Shown here: piece by piece, positions 35,356 through 42,586 of the stretch
Layout of the letters: the number at the start of each line of letters is the position of its first letter
Position numbering within the stretch: position 1 is the first letter of the stretch
Assembly: GCF_003931565.1 (NCBI RefSeq)
Contig: NZ_RRYI01000001.1
Span: 124,001-188,000, forward strand
DNA: 64,000 nucleotides
Direction: 5' to 3'
Origin: Caulobacter sp. 602-1
GTDB taxonomy: Bacteria > Pseudomonadota > Alphaproteobacteria > Caulobacterales > Caulobacteraceae
Notes under the pieces: generated by a model
Told to the model about the DNA's origin: nothing
The model's database searches: none
The model's input: only the letters and a program-made list of their open reading frames with translations
Position numbers and translations under genes: made by a program

Positions 35356-36929
35356 GCATGAACAACGTCGGCCGCCCCACGCGCCCCGAAACCGCGAATG
35401 ACGCTGCGACCGGCCACGAGACCCTGACCGGCGGTCGCGGTCTCCTGCAGGACGAGGCGCTGATCTTCGAGCTGGACGGCTGGAACAAGACCGGCGTCGA
35501 CCTGCCGGAAGCCGCCGCGCCGTCGGACGATCTGGCTGGCCTGCTGCGGTCCGGCCCGATCGGCCTGCCGGGCCTGTCGGAACCCGAAGCCGTCCGCCAC
35601 TATGTGCGCCTGTCCCAGAAGAACCACGCCATCGATCTGGCGCTGTATCCGCTGGGCTCGTGCACGATGAAGCACAACCCGCGCCTGAACGAGAAGATGG
35701 CGCGCCTGCCGGGCTTCTCGGACATTCACCCGCTGCAGCCGCAGTCGACCGTGCAGGGCGCCTTGCAGCTGATGGACCGTCTGGCACACTGGCTGAAGAC
35801 CCTGACCGGCATGCCGGCCGTGGCCCTGACGCCCAAGGCCGGCGCCCACGGCGAGATGTGCGGCATGCTGGCCATCCGCGCCGCTCACGAAGCCAACGGC
35901 CAGGGCCACCGCAAGACGGTGCTGGCCCCGACCAGCGCCCACGGCACCAATCCGGCCACGGCGGCCTTCGTCGGCTACACCGTCGTCGAGATCGCCCAGA
36001 CGGAAGACGGCCGGGTGGACATGGCGGACCTGGAGTCCAAGCTCGGCGACCACGTCGCGGCGATCATGGTCACCAACCCCAATACCTGCGGCCTGTTTGA
36101 GCGCGACGTCGTCGAGATCGCCCGGCTGACCCATGCGGCCGGAGCCTACTTCTACTGCGACGGCGCCAATTTCAACGCCATCGTCGGCCGGGTTCGTCCT
36201 GGCGACCTGGGCGTCGACGCCATGCACATCAACCTGCACAAGACATTCTCGACGCCCCACGGCGGCGGCGGTCCGGGCGCGGGTCCTGTGGTGCTGTCGG
36301 AGGCTTTGGCGCCCTTCGCGCCGACGCCCTGGCTGGTCCACGGCCACGACGGTTTCGCCCTGGTCGAGCACGCCGGCGAAGAGGGGGCCGAGACCGCCTT
36401 TGGCCGTATGAGCGCCTTCCACGGCCAGATGGGCATGTATGTCCGCGCCTATGCCTACATGCTAAGCCACGGGGCCGACGGCCTGCGCCAGGTGGCCGAG
36501 GACGCCGTTCTCAACGCCAACTACATCAAGGCCCGCCTGAAGGACGTGATGAGCCCGGCCTTCCCGGATGGTCCGTGCATGCACGAGGCCCTGTTCGACG
36601 ACAGCTGGCTGGAAGGCACCGGGGTGACCACGCTCGACTTCGCCAAGGCGATGATCGACGAAGGCTTCCACCCCATGACCATGTACTTCCCGCTGGTCGT
36701 CCACGGCGCCATGCTGATCGAGCCGACCGAAACCGAGAGCAAGCAGGAGCTGGATCGCTTCATCGAGGCGCTTCGCCTGCTCGCCGGCGCGGCCAAGACG
36801 GGTGATACGGAGCGCTTCAAGGGCGCGCCGTTCCACGCTCCGCTCCGCCGCCTCGACGAGACCCTGGCGGCCCGCAAGCCCCGGTTGAGGTGGAAACCTG
36901 TGGCCGCGGCGCCACTAGCCGCTGAATAG
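35352..36929 (+). CDS. gcvPB: Glycine dehydrogenase subunit 2 (P protein beta)
   Basis: A 525-residue PLP-bearing subunit. The PLP lysine is Lys297 in [20 protein letters not shown]. Earlier blocks are [40 protein letters not shown] and [14 protein letters not shown]. Together with GcvPA it decarboxylates glycine and loads the aminomethyl group on GcvH. The first ATG (35352) overlaps the gcvPA stop (ATGA). This closes the operon; a terminator hairpin lies 27 bases after the stop. Confidence 0.97.
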   Translation: MSMNNVGRPTRPETANDAATGHETLTGGRGLLQDEALIFELDGWNKTGVDLPEAAAPSDDLAGLLRSGPIGLPGLSEPEAVRHYVRLSQKNHAIDLALYPLGSCTMKHNPRLNEKMARLPGFSDIHPLQPQSTVQGALQLMDRLAHWLKTLTGMPAVALTPKAGAHGEMCGMLAIRAAHEANGQGHRKTVLAPTSAHGTNPATAAFVGYTVVEIAQTEDGRVDMADLESKLGDHVAAIMVTNPNTCGLFERDVVEIARLTHAAGAYFYCDGANFNAIVGRVRPGDLGVDAMHINLHKTFSTPHGGGGPGAGPVVLSEALAPFAPTPWLVHGHDGFALVEHAGEEGAETAFGRMSAFHGQMGMYVRAYAYMLSHGADGLRQVAEDAVLNANYIKARLKDVMSPAFPDGPCMHEALFDDSWLEGTGVTTLDFAKAMIDEGFHPMTMYFPLVVHGAMLIEPTETESKQELDRFIEALRLLAGAAKTGDTERFKGAPFHAPLRRLDETLAARKPRLRWKPVAAAPLAAE

Positions 36930-36955
36930 CAAATTCCATACCCCCCTTGCGACGG

Positions 36956-36982
36956 CAGGGCGCCTTTACGGCGCCCTGTTGT
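36956..36982 (+). terminator. Terminator of the gcv operon
   Basis: CAGGGCGCC (36956-36964), loop TTTAC, GGCGCCCTG (36970-36978), then TTGT. A perfect 9-bp stem closes the operon; the T run is short and interrupted. Confidence 0.7.
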
Positions 36983-37062
36983 CTCCACATATCGGGGGGG
37001 CGCATCCGGGCTGACTGGCTTTTCCAGGGAGCAAGCGGCGCGCAAGCCCGTTCCGTCCTCCC

Positions 37063-37482
37063 ATGACTGCTTTCGCACTCGCCATGCCGCGCGCCCGACG
37101 CACCGCCGATGACCTCGCCCGTGAGCTCGTCGCGCGTTTTCTGCGCGTCATTTTGGTGACGCTGGGCGTGCTGCTGGTCCTCGGCGGCATCCTGATCGCG
37201 CCGCTGCCTGGCCCCATGGGCCTGCCGCTGACCGTGGTCGGCCTGATGCTGGTGCTGCGCAACTCGTTCAAGGCCCGCAAGCAGTTCGTCCGCTTCCAGC
37301 ACGCTCATCCCAAGCTGATCTTCCCGCTGCGCCGCCTGTTGCGCCGCGAGCCGGAGGTCGTGCTGGTGGCCTGGCAGCAGGCCCTGCGCGTCGAGCGCCT
37401 GATCGTGCCGCGCAAGTGGCGGGTGGCCGTTCGCTGGCGCAAGTCCCTCAAGCAGCGCGCCGTGAAGCGCAGCCAAAGGTGA
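37063..37482 (+). CDS. PGPGW-like small membrane protein, first copy
   Basis: A 139-residue membrane protein. Two helices (VILVTLGVLLVLGGILIA and LPLTVVGLMLVL) bracket the PLPGPMGLP turn, which resembles the PGPGW motif of a small conserved membrane family. The C-terminal half is basic with repeated arginine (FPLRRLLRREPEVVLVAWQQALRVERLIVPRKW). The neighbouring gene downstream is a clear paralogue, sharing PLPG-x-x-GLPL-x-V-x-GLM-x-VLR-x-SF, HPKLxFPxRRLxRREPEVxLVxWQQxLR. The two genes probably arose by tandem duplication. Role unknown; a basic cytoplasmic tail suggests binding to nucleic acid or lipid. Confidence 0.82.
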   Translation: MTAFALAMPRARRTADDLARELVARFLRVILVTLGVLLVLGGILIAPLPGPMGLPLTVVGLMLVLRNSFKARKQFVRFQHAHPKLIFPLRRLLRREPEVVLVAWQQALRVERLIVPRKWRVAVRWRKSLKQRAVKRSQR

Positions 37483-37946
37483 GCGCGGTCGCCACGATTG
37501 ACGATATTAAGCACAAGGTCCGCCGCCGCGCGCGGCTGGCCCTGCTGCTGCGCGAGTCCGCCGCCCGCGCCTTCCGCTGGATCGCCATCGGCTTCGGCAC
37601 GCTGGTGATCTTGGCCGGAGCGGTGCTGACGCCGCTGCCGGGGCACCTGGGCCTGCCGCTGCTGGTCATCGGGCTGATGATTGTGCTGCGCTACTCGTTC
37701 GCGGCGCGGAAGACCTTCATCCGCTGGCAGAAGCGCCACCCCAAGCTGGTCTTCCCGATCCGCCGCCTGATGCGCCGCGAGCCCGAGGTGCTGCTGGTGG
37801 TCTGGCAGCAGATGCTCCGCACAGAGAAAATGGTCCTGCGCCGCGCCCGCTGGCGTCTGCTGAAGAAGACCCGCAAGCGCGTGAAGAAGTACGTCGCGCG
37901 GAAGATGGCGAAGCCGGCTAAGCAAGGCGTCGGCTTTCGAGCCTGA
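37479..37946 (+). CDS. PGPGW-like small membrane protein, second copy
   Basis: A 155-residue paralogue of the preceding protein. GTG start at 37479 overlaps its stop (GTGA), so the two are co-translated. It shares the PLPGHLGLPLLVIGLMIVLRYSF and HPKLVFPIRRLMRREPEVLLVVWQQMLR cores, and has a longer basic tail (RARWRLLKKTRKRVKKYVARKMAKPAKQG). Only the ends diverge. A hetero-oligomer is possible. Function not known. Confidence 0.82.
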   Translation: MSAVATIDDIKHKVRRRARLALLLRESAARAFRWIAIGFGTLVILAGAVLTPLPGHLGLPLLVIGLMIVLRYSFAARKTFIRWQKRHPKLVFPIRRLMRREPEVLLVVWQQMLRTEKMVLRRARWRLLKKTRKRVKKYVARKMAKPAKQGVGFRA

Positions 37947-38046
37947 GCAGACGTCAGGTACGTCGGCTACCGCGCAGGCGGCTTGCGCTCGAAGGCGAGA
38001 TACAGATTATATCGGGAAGCCTTGATGCTTAGGAGAAGGGAAAGGC

Positions 38047-38265
38047 GTGGCGCATCCGTCTGACCTCTTGGTGGTATTGCTCCTTGTTGCATACGAGTGC
38101 TTCATCGCTTGGCTGGTTCTGCGTGGGCTGAGGGCCGGTCAGTACGTAATAGTCAATGGGCTCACCATCCGAAGATCCGTTCGACCATTCAGCTATTGGA
38201 CCTATTGCGCATTTCTTGTCTGCGTGGGCGTTTACTCGATCTGGCGCCCTTGGGAACACGTTTGA
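38047..38265 (+). CDS. Small membrane protein of atypical composition
   Basis: A 72-residue protein, GTG start, with AGGAGAAGGG just upstream. Two hydrophobic helices (LLVVLLLVAYECFIAWLVLRG and YWTYCAFLVCVGVYSIW) flank a short basic middle. The stretch 38000-38280 is markedly less GC-rich than its neighbours, which suggests recent acquisition or relaxed selection. No family is recognised. The good ribosome site and two helices favour a real gene. Confidence 0.5.
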   Translation: MAHPSDLLVVLLLVAYECFIAWLVLRGLRAGQYVIVNGLTIRRSVRPFSYWTYCAFLVCVGVYSIWRPWEHV

Positions 38266-38318
38266 CACCACCTTTCTAAGACACCTGCCGATTCCGCTTT
38301 GCCGAACGCCCCCAAACG

Positions 38319-38352
38319 AAAAGGGCGCGGACCTTGCGGTCCGCGCCCTTTT
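38319..38352. terminator. Bidirectional terminator for the atp operon
   Basis: AAAAGGGCGCGGACC (38319-38333), loop TTGC, GGTCCGCGCCCTTTT (38338-38352): a perfect 15-bp stem with A run on one side and T run on the other. It sits 23 bases after the atpF stop on the minus strand and serves the atp genes; it may also stop transcripts from the small gene on the plus strand. Confidence 0.92.
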
Positions 38353-38375
38353 GTCTTGTCCGATGTCGCTCGCCG

Positions 38376-38885
38376 CTATTGCAGCTTGGCGCCCATCTGG
38401 CGGATGGCGGCGTCGACCAGGCCGTCGTTGGTCGAACCGGCCAGGCGGGCGGCCAGGACGGTCTCGGCGGCTTGGGCGGCCAGATCGACCGCGGCGGCCT
38501 TCACGTCGGCGGCGGCTTGCGCCTCGGCCTGGGCGATCTTGCGTTCGGCCATTTCGGCGCGGCGCTTGATCTGCTCCTCGAGCTTTTCCTTGGCTTCCTC
38601 GGCCATCCGCTTGGCGTCGGCCTTGGCGGCGTCCATCATCGCGACGGCCTGGCGCTCGGCTTCCTCGCGCTGGGCCTTGACGTCCGCGAGCAGGGCCTGG
38701 GCCTCTTCACGCAGCTGCTGGGCTTCGTCGAGTTCGGCCTTGATCTTGGCGGCATAGCCGTCCAGCGCGCCGAACAGCGCGCCCGGCAGGACCTTCAGAT
38801 AGACCAGAAGGCCAAAGAAGATCACCAGGGCGACCAGAACCCAGAATTCCGGGTTGGCGAGGCTGAACAGGGATTCGTGTTCCAT
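38376..38885 (-). CDS. atpF: ATP synthase F0 subunit b
   Basis: A 169-residue peripheral stalk subunit. One N-terminal membrane helix ([21 protein letters not shown]) is followed by a long alanine/glutamate/lysine coiled coil, which reaches from the membrane to F1. It works with the b' subunit encoded just upstream as a heterodimer, the arrangement of photosynthetic and alphaproteobacterial enzymes. It is the last gene of the atpI-B-E-F'-F operon. Confidence 0.95.
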   Translation of the reverse strand: MEHESLFSLANPEFWVLVALVIFFGLLVYLKVLPGALFGALDGYAAKIKAELDEAQQLREEAQALLADVKAQREEAERQAVAMMDAAKADAKRMAEEAKEKLEEQIKRRAEMAERKIAQAEAQAAADVKAAAVDLAAQAAETVLAARLAGSTNDGLVDAAIRQMGAKLQ

Positions 38886-38895
38886 CTTCAGCTCC

Positions 38896-39429
38896 TTAGG
38901 CCAGGGCCGACTTCAGCTCGGCGGCCGAAGCCGCCTTGCCGGTCAGCTTCTCGACGATCGCGCCGGCGGTGTCCTGGGCCACTTCGCGGACGTGGCTCAT
39001 GGCCGCGTCGCGGGCCGCCTGGATGGAAGCCTCGGCCGCGGCCAGCTTCTCGGCCAGGACGGCCTCTTCCTTGGCCTGACGCTCGGCGGCTTCGGCCGAA
39101 GCCTTGGCCTTGGCGTCAGCCGCGGTCTTCTGGGCCTTGGCGCGCGCCTCGGCCACCTCGGCGGCCGCCGCGCGGGCCTGGGCTTCCGCCTCGTCCTTCA
39201 TGCGACGGGCGTCGGCGATGTCGCCGGCGATCTTGGCGCCGCGCTCTTCGATCGCGCCGCTGACACGGGGCAGCAGGCCCTTCGACAGCACCGCGTAGAG
39301 GACGGCGAAGATGAGCAGCAGCCAAACGATCTGACCGCCCCAGTGCTCGAACTGCAGCTGCGGAAGGCCGCCGCTTTCGTGCTTGGGGGCTTCAGTCGTC
39401 TCGACCGCGCCGTGATGTTCCGTCGCCAT
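38896..39429 (-). CDS. atpF': ATP synthase F0 subunit b'
   Basis: A 177-residue second stalk subunit with a polar N-terminus of about 25 residues, one membrane helix ([34 protein letters not shown] is the family signature region) and an alanine-rich coiled coil. It pairs with subunit b. The 125-base gap upstream to atpE holds two stem-loops. Name follows the b/b' convention (also written atpG or atpX). Confidence 0.95.
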   Translation of the reverse strand: MATEHHGAVETTEAPKHESGGLPQLQFEHWGGQIVWLLLIFAVLYAVLSKGLLPRVSGAIEERGAKIAGDIADARRMKDEAEAQARAAAAEVAEARAKAQKTAADAKAKASAEAAERQAKEEAVLAEKLAAAEASIQAARDAAMSHVREVAQDTAGAIVEKLTGKAASAAELKSALA

Positions 39430-39458
39430 GGGCGAAGGCGCCTCTCAGCTAGTGCGCT

Positions 39459-39487
39459 TGGAGCGGACCGTGATCCGGCCCGCTCCA
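39459..39487. other. Stem-loop between atpE and b' (GGAGCG type)
   Basis: TGGAGCGG (39459-39466) pairs with CCGCTCCA (39480-39487) around 13 bases, an 8-bp perfect stem. It is the second of two hairpins in the atpE-b' gap. Confidence 0.6.
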
Positions 39488-39510
39488 GGAAGCGCGAGAA
39501 AACAAAAGCA

Positions 39511-39546
39511 TGGAGCGCGTCGCTTCCGATGAAGCGCCGCGCTCCA
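39511..39546. other. Extended stem-loop just after atpE (GGAGCG type)
   Basis: TGGAGCGCG (39511-39519) pairs with CGCGCTCCA (39538-39546), and inside it CGCTTC (39521-39526) pairs with GAAGCG (39531-39536) around CGAT. On the minus strand it starts eight bases after the atpE stop. Such a structure would protect atpE mRNA or thin out transcription to the b' and b genes, which are needed at lower copy than subunit c. Confidence 0.65.
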
Positions 39547-39554
39547 GGGTCGGA

Positions 39555-39779
39555 TTACGAGAACAGGATCAGGAAGGCGATGACCAGGGCGAAGATGCCC
39601 AGGGCTTCCGTCAGGGCCATGCCCAGGAACAGCATCGGGCGCTCTTGAGCGGCGGCCGTCGGGTTGCGCAGGGCGCCTTGGAAGTAGTTGCCGAACATCA
39701 CGCCCAGGCCCACGCCCGCGCCGATCATGCCGAGCATGGCCAGGCCAGCGCCGATGTACTTAGCTGCAGCAGCGTCCAT
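39555..39779 (-). CDS. atpE: ATP synthase F0 subunit c
   Basis: A 74-residue proteolipid with two membrane helices joined by the polar loop ALRNP (Arg38, Asn39, Pro40). The proton-carrying carboxylate is Glu58 in GMALTEALGIFALVIAF. Glycine-rich first helix: GAGLAMLGMIGAGVGLGVMFG. Forms the rotating c ring. A stem-loop lies directly behind the stop. Confidence 0.97.
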   Translation of the reverse strand: MDAAAAKYIGAGLAMLGMIGAGVGLGVMFGNYFQGALRNPTAAAQERPMLFLGMALTEALGIFALVIAFLILFS

Positions 39780-39825
39780 GATTGAGACTCCTTGGAGGGT
39801 ATTTGTTGGAAAGACTAAAGGTTGA

Positions 39826-40587
39826 TCAGTGGCTGTCGAGGTGCACGACGTCGTTGATGTAGACGCAGGCGAGCACCGCGAACACGAAGGCCTGCAGGAA
39901 GGCCACCATGAACTCGAGGGCCGTCAGGGCGACGACCGAGGTCAGGGCCAGGGCCGAACCGGCCCAGCCCAGCACGCCGAGACCGCCCAGGGCGATCACA
40001 AAGCCGGCGAAGATCTTCAGCACCACGTGGCCGCCCAGCATGTTGCCGAACAGACGAAGGCCCAGGGTGATGGGGCGGATCAGGAACGACAGGATCTCGA
40101 TCGGCACCAGCAGGAAGTACAGCGGCCACGGCACGCCCGACGGGGCGAAGAGCTTGAAGAACTTGATGCCGTTCTTGGCGAAGCCGACGGCGACCACGGT
40201 CAGGATGACCATCAGGCCCAGCGTCAGGGTCACGGCCAGCTGCGAGGTGGCGGTGAACACCAGGAACATGCCCTGGAGGTTCATGAACAGCACGAAGGCG
40301 AACAGCGTGAAGATGAACGGCAGGAACTTCTTGCCGTCGTGGCCGATGATCGACTCCGCGAGCCCATCGACCAGTCCGTAAAGCATCTCGCCGACCGCCT
40401 GCAGGCGGCCTGGAATGACGGCCTTGCGCGCGGCCAGGCTGTAGAACGTGATGACCAGCAGGGCGGCCAGCATCATCGCGGCCACGGAGTTCGTGATCGA
40501 CAGGTCGATCGCGCCGAGGCCGGGTACGGTCACGGTGGGCAGTTCCACGATCTTCTGGATCTGGAACTGGTGCATCGGATCGGCCAT
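39826..40587 (-). CDS. atpB: ATP synthase F0 subunit a
   Basis: A 253-residue membrane subunit providing the proton half-channels. The essential arginine lies in ITLGLRLFGNMLGGHVVLKIF, near residue 170, with later helices ending FVFAVLACVYINDVVHLDSH. About six membrane helices. It starts six bases after the atpI stop and ends 46 bases before atpE. Confidence 0.96.
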   Translation of the reverse strand: MADPMHQFQIQKIVELPTVTVPGLGAIDLSITNSVAAMMLAALLVITFYSLAARKAVIPGRLQAVGEMLYGLVDGLAESIIGHDGKKFLPFIFTLFAFVLFMNLQGMFLVFTATSQLAVTLTLGLMVILTVVAVGFAKNGIKFFKLFAPSGVPWPLYFLLVPIEILSFLIRPITLGLRLFGNMLGGHVVLKIFAGFVIALGGLGVLGWAGSALALTSVVALTALEFMVAFLQAFVFAVLACVYINDVVHLDSH

Positions 40588-40592
40588 CGGCC

Positions 40593-40973
40593 CTAGTCTC
40601 TCTTCTGCTTGGGGACGGTTGGCCCGTCTCCCGTGTCTCCGTCGGCATTCCCTTGGGGGGACGGCGCCGACGCCTGCGCGCTCATTTTCGTCGCCTTGCG
40701 GACGACGGAGAAAATCGAGAGCCCCAGGCCGATCAGCAGACCGCCGACCATGCCCCAGGGGCTCGTGTGGACGTAATGGTCGAGAAGCCAGCCGAAGCCA
40801 AGACCCACCAATACGCCCCCGATCAAATCCGCCAGGAGGCGATAGCCGTCCTGGTTGGCCTTTTCGGACGCGGCCTTCGCCGGCTTCTCCGCCGCCTTCC
40901 TCGCCTCAAATGCGTCGAGCCGAGCGTCGAGGCTTACCAGAGCCTTGTCGTTCGGTTCGTCGGCCTTGGGCAT
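40593..40973 (-). CDS. atpI: ATP synthase accessory protein AtpI
   Basis: A 126-residue F0F1 assembly factor (AtpI/Atp1 type). Polar N-terminus of about 40 residues, then two helices in LLADLIGGVLVGLGFGWLLDHYVHTSPWGMVGGLLIGLGLSIFSVV, and a polar tail. Helps assemble the c ring. The ATG at 40973 begins the family; the frame upstream to 41096 would add 41 unrelated residues. First gene of the operon. Confidence 0.9.
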   Translation of the reverse strand: MPKADEPNDKALVSLDARLDAFEARKAAEKPAKAASEKANQDGYRLLADLIGGVLVGLGFGWLLDHYVHTSPWGMVGGLLIGLGLSIFSVVRKATKMSAQASAPSPQGNADGDTGDGPTVPKQKRD

Positions 40974-41332
40974 GGGAGCGGCAGGTCCGAAAACGCCGCG
41001 GGCGCGCCAAAACAAGGCGCATTTCCGGCCGGCTTGATCGGCGCGGAACCTATAGACCTCGCTGCGGTGCGTCAAGGTAAGCGCTTCGCGGGCCAAGTAA
41101 CGGGAATACTTAAGGATTTAGCCATTGGCCTCAGGGAGGGGCAAAACCATCCCCATTTCGCCGGAGCGATCATCGGGTCGCGGCCCTATCGAAAGCGGGA
41201 ACGGCTCCCTACATGTCGCGCGTTCTCTCGGCGCCACACCTCCCAGGCAAGGTGCGGCGTAGCCCGATGACGCATTGATTTTTTCGTCGATCTGGGCTTT
41301 AGAGCCGCCGCCTCCAAACAACACGAAGATTC
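40974..41332. other. 359-base gap with the atp promoter region
   Basis: No gene with a ribosome site is seen in this stretch. It holds the candidate atp promoter (41049-41075) and, towards 41332, the upstream region of the DUF6481 gene, whose last 60 bases include a T-rich stretch (GATTTTTTCGTCG near 41276). Open frames reading through here on either strand have no family features. Confidence 0.6.
41049..41075 (-). promoter_or_regulatory. Candidate promoter of the atp operon
   Basis: On the minus strand TTGACG (41075-41070) is followed after 15 bases by TATAGG (41054-41049); read with the Caulobacter housekeeping pattern, GTCTATAG at 41057-41050 lies 12 bases after TTGACG. It is about 75 bases upstream of the atpI start. 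Confidence 0.45.
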
Positions 41333-41722
41333 ATGTCGCACCTGAAGAACACCGGATTCGCCGATCGTATCTCCGCTCAGCAAGAGGCCAAGAAGGCCAT
41401 GCTGGCAAAGTTCAAGGCCAAGCCGACCGTCCAGGACCCCGATTTCGACAAGCGCGAGGAACTGCGCGCCGCCGAACTCGAGGCTGTCCGCGCCGCCCGC
41501 GCCGAGGCCAAGGAACAAGCCCGTCTTGAAGCCCTGGCGCGCGAAGAAGAGCTGATGGCCGCCAAGCGCGCCGAGCGCAAGGAGCGCAAGGCGCTCGAAG
41601 CCGCCGAGATGCGCGTGCGGAAGGAAGAGAAGGCCAAGGAACGCGACGAGCTTCGCGCCCTGGGCAAGTCGACCAACAGCAAGCAGTCGCGCGCTCACCA
41701 GTGGGCCAGCCTGCTCGGCTAA
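41333..41722 (+). CDS. DUF6481 family protein
   Basis: A 129-residue soluble, strongly charged helical protein. It begins MSHLKNTGFADRISAQQEAKKAMLAKFKAKP, the conserved DUF6481 start, and continues as an alanine/glutamate/arginine-rich coiled coil (residues about 40-105), ending SKQSRAHQWASLLG. Function not established; the charge suggests RNA or ribosome association. It is single-gene with a good terminator after the stop. Confidence 0.88.
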   Translation: MSHLKNTGFADRISAQQEAKKAMLAKFKAKPTVQDPDFDKREELRAAELEAVRAARAEAKEQARLEALAREEELMAAKRAERKERKALEAAEMRVRKEEKAKERDELRALGKSTNSKQSRAHQWASLLG

Positions 41723-41728
41723 GGATCG

Positions 41729-41755
41729 GGGCTCCTTCGGGGGCCCTTTTTCTTT
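41729..41755 (+). terminator. Intrinsic terminator after the DUF6481 gene
   Basis: GGGCTCC (41729-41735), loop TTCG, GGGGCCC (41740-41746), then TTTTTCTTT. A 7-bp stem with a stable TTCG loop and a T run, a classical terminator. Confidence 0.9.
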
Positions 41756-41806
41756 GCCCGGTCCTTTTCCTTTGATCGGCGCCTCGAACGGGATCATGAG
41801 CCGCTC

Positions 41807-42586
41807 ATGGTCCATTTCGACGTCATCGCCAGCCTGTTCGTGGTCGCCGCGCTCGCGGGCGCGCTAGACGCCATCGCGGGCGGCGGCGGACTGGTGACCC
41901 TGCCGGCCTTGCTGCTGGCCGGCCTGTCGCCGGTCCAGGCCCTGGGCACCAACAAGCTGCAGGGCGCGGTCAGCGCCCTGTCCTCGACGACGGCCTTCGC
42001 CCGCCGCGGCTTGATCGACTGGAAGACCGCCCTGCCGGTCGCCGGCGCCGCCGCGATCGCCGGCCTTTGCGGCGCGCTTTGCGCCAGCCTGCTTTCGCCC
42101 CAGCTGCTGAGGGCGATCGTGCCCCTTCTGCTGATCGCCATCGCCCTCTATTTCGGCTTCTCGCGGGCCCTCAAGGCCGAGGATGTCGCGCCGCGCATGG
42201 CGCTGATCCCGTTCGCCTGCTTTGTCGCCCCGCTGGTCGGCTTCTACGACGGCATCTTCGGCCCCGGCGCGGGGGCCTTCTACATGGTCGCGATCGTCAC
42301 CCTGCTGGGCTACGGCGTGCTGAAGGCCACCGCCCACACCAAGCTGGCCAACGCCGCCAGCAACCTGGGCAGCCTCTGCCTTTTCGTCCTCAAGGGCGCG
42401 GTCGTCTGGCCGGTCGGCCTGGCCATGGCCGCCGGCGCCTTCATCGGCGCCCAGGTCGGCTCGAGGCTGGCCATGCGCTTCGGACCCAGGCTGATCCGGC
42501 CGCTGCTGGTGGTGATCTCGTGCGCCATGGCCGTGAAGCTGCTGGCCGATCCGGCCAACCCGCTGCGCCAGGCGGTCGGGTTCTAG
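41807..42586 (+). CDS. Sulfite/organosulfonate exporter family (TSUP, TauE/SafE) protein
   Basis: A 259-residue integral membrane protein with about eight helices. Family signs are [42 protein letters not shown] in the first half and the repeated [46 protein letters not shown] in the second half. TSUP proteins move sulfur-containing anions or organic acids. Substrate unknown. Convergent with smc, stops overlapping by four bases. Confidence 0.92.
   Translation: MVHFDVIASLFVVAALAGALDAIAGGGGLVTLPALLLAGLSPVQALGTNKLQGAVSALSSTTAFARRGLIDWKTALPVAGAAAIAGLCGALCASLLSPQLLRAIVPLLLIAIALYFGFSRALKAEDVAPRMALIPFACFVAPLVGFYDGIFGPGAGAFYMVAIVTLLGYGVLKATAHTKLANAASNLGSLCLFVLKGAVVWPVGLAMAAGAFIGAQVGSRLAMRFGPRLIRPLLVVISCAMAVKLLADPANPLRQAVGF

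Noticed and set aside
36930..37062. C-rich run after gcvPB as an unusual element
   Set aside because: Beyond the terminator hairpin it shows no further structure or reading frame.
41186..41815. 209-codon minus-strand frame opposite DUF6481
   Set aside because: Leucine/glycine-rich shadow of a coiled-coil gene, and it spans the terminator.
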